The position numbers and the translations under genes are program-made. Positions 62,139 to 64,000 of a DNA stretch of 64,000 nucleotides are shown piece after piece (within the stretch, counting starts at the first letter, position 1; each line of letters begins with the position of its first letter). This DNA comes from Montifringilla adamsi. Its lineage: Eukaryota; Chordata; Aves; Passeriformes; Passeridae. The notes beneath the pieces were generated by a model. That model saw nothing but the letters and a program-made list of their open reading frames with translations, did not search any database and had not been told where the DNA came from. Location: contig JAGGNK010008337.1 of assembly GCA_017590115.1 (NCBI GenBank), forward strand, positions 1,116,001-1,180,000, written 5' to 3'.

Positions 62139-64000
62139 AAAATTTAATATAATTATAGCCATGATAGATACGAGGGATGCAAGGTCTGCAGGGAAAATAA
62201 TATTGTTTATTAGAATAACTGATGCAGTTGGAAAGGATATAAATTTCTAATAGAGCACATTTCACTTTGTGCTATCTATGTATTCCTTTCAAAATGTGTC
62301 TAGATGATTACAGCTTTCCAGCAAGGCAGAAATTGCCTCATTATCAGTGAAATATTCCAAGTGATGGTACACACAGCATTGTCAAATGTGGGAAATCATG
62401 AACGTGGGGAGTGAAGGAAAAAGAGAAGATTCCAGATTTCAGCTAGATTTTCTAGTCAAGCTTCCTTTGCAGAGCCAGAGAAATAAAAACTTGCACTTTT
62501 TCAAAGCAATCACAAATGGATGTAAAAGAAGATAGGACAAGGCCATGGCTAAACCTCTGTGTGCATCAGGGGGCCAAATTCTGATGAATCCCAGCACGAA
62601 GTTGCAAAAACAACTGGAAAACTTGCTTTTCAACCAGCCTGTAGTTCCTGGGACTACAGGCTGGAGCACAGGGAGACCTGAACCCCTTCTCCTGGCACAG
62701 GGACCAGGCACAGCCACCTTGCTCCTTTCTTCCTTTTCCCACAACCCTCAGTGTCAGGATCCTTGTAATTGATAAGAAACATGTTGTGACAATGGCTTTG
62801 AGCACCAGCCTTCTCCCCAGAAGAGTAAAATGTTAGACAGATCCAAATGCAGCTCGACTTCTTTGGTTATTTGGCTCTAAAATATAGAACAATCCACCTA
62901 TGCTCATTTTAATAATGCATCAACGCTCCTTCCTGGTTCCCAGGAGTTATTCTCTTTTTCAAATGATCTCCCAAATTCATAAGAAATGAGCTTAATTTCT
63001 TTCTGCACTAAAAGTGCAGATTCTCTCTCAATTACCTATATATCTGTCGGAAGCTGGATTATTTAAAGCTCTCAAATTATTCAGCCACCAGAACTTAATT
63101 CATTTAATTACATGCAAAACTGAACCTTTGAACCATTTCAGTCAACTGGCTCTTTAATTGTTCTTCAGCAGCCCCTTAATAACTGGAAATATTTTCTTAA
63201 ACTGTGGCAAAGCTGAACTGAGATGTGTAGTCTGGAGCTCAGACTTTTCAGATTTTTCTGCACAAATACTTCATTACTGTTGCTACACGTGCATTTATAA
63301 CGTTATCCTCAGGATTATTTCCAGACTGCCAGGACTTTGGGAGAGCTCCACACTGAAAGTATTTCCCAGTTCATATTAAATTCAAAACCTTGAGGGCCAG
63401 ACCTTCAAGCCAGGGCAGCTCAGCACAGCTCCAGTGATTCTGGGGCTGCTCATCTATCTGGCACACAAAGCTCCTACTGGGGACCTGCTAATTCTGTTTC
63501 CTCAGGAGCATTGGGTCATTTCACTTTCCACAAGCTTCAAATGCTTCAGCACAAAGGGATTAGAAAAGCAGAATTCATTCTCACATAACTCACTTGACCA
63601 TACTGACAACTCGCACCAATTACAAGCACATGACCCCTGCCCACGCTGACGAGAAGAAATTACAAACTCTCCTGGTTAGATGGGTGAAATACTTTCAGTA
63701 ACAAAAAGTGCCTGGAAATGGATGGCATTTTTAGTAAGGAGGCACACACACAACTCTCTAAGTAAAGCTTTCTTATAACTTCTGCTATCAGTGGCTCTAG
63801 ATTTCAAAAAATAAATTATTCATCTTCCCCAGCTCCTTGACAGCCTTTGCATTAATTTTAAGAATAAAAGTAAATTGCTTTGAGTGGAAGAATAAGCCCA
63901 GAGTACAGACTTACTGAGCTCTATTAGTAGAAATAAAAAGGTGAAAGAGTCTAAAATTCAGATAATAAACCTTGAAGGTGATAAAAAAACCACCAGCAAG
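62139..64000. other. Intron sequence to window end
   Basis: Unremarkable AT-rich sequence. No exon, repeat family or RNA gene was recognised. A short (CA)n run lies near 63744-63754. Confidence 0.55.

Larger units (their letters stand above)
9027..64000 (-). other. PLCB1: PLCB1 early large intron (partial, at least 55 kb)
   Basis: Everything to the right of the exon at 8886-9026 is read as intron. The preceding PLCB1 exon should encode the segment ending near RHAKAPK, and I could not find it on the minus strand up to the window end. This agrees with established knowledge that the first introns of vertebrate PLCB1 are very long. I found no exon of another gene on either strand. The intron holds the repeats and candidate regulatory sites listed separately. 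A nested non-coding transcript cannot be excluded from sequence alone. Confidence 0.8.

Noticed and set aside
1..64000. tRNA, rRNA, CRISPR array or prokaryote-like operon
   Set aside because: No cloverleaf with A/B boxes, spaced direct-repeat array or tightly packed coding frames was seen on either strand.

Overview
The window looks like vertebrate nuclear DNA, most likely from a bird and possibly a songbird. There is no operon-like coding. Short spliced exons sit in long AT-rich introns, and CpG is scarce outside a few clusters. The recognisable interspersed repeats are 3' ends of CR1 LINEs, the typical avian/sauropsid retroposon, plus LTR-like sequence. I see no mammalian SINEs or L1. The assignment to birds rests on CR1 and the gene content, not on a database comparison.

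One gene can be supported: PLCB1, phosphoinositide phospholipase C beta-1, on the minus strand. Three consecutive coding exons lie at 8886-9026, 2937-3016 and 451-504, in transcript order. They join in frame and encode the C-terminal half of the PH domain, its last helix and linker, and the start of the EF-hand region. All splice sites are canonical AG/GT. Earlier exons must lie beyond position 64000 and later exons before position 1, so the whole right-hand 55 kb is interior to one early PLCB1 intron.

Layout: 1-9026 holds the three exons and two introns (2.4 kb and 5.9 kb). 9027-64000 is intron. It contains four-element repeat content (CR1 pieces at 9.6, 53.5 and 61.8 kb; another CR1 piece at 3.4 kb is in a smaller intron), two copies of an LTR-like repeat (13.4 and 61.5 kb), an 84-bp tandem duplication (60.4 kb), a 210-bp almost pure purine tract (44.5 kb), and several CpG-enriched patches that could be regulatory. 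One of these patches carries a perfect 12-bp palindrome with a full CRE (48.16 kb).

All remaining open frames are short (at most 185 codons), lack recognisable domains, and fit chance expectation for 64 kb of intron. I found no RNA gene, CRISPR array or novel gene system. The findings are therefore intronic structures, repeats and candidate regulatory sites.
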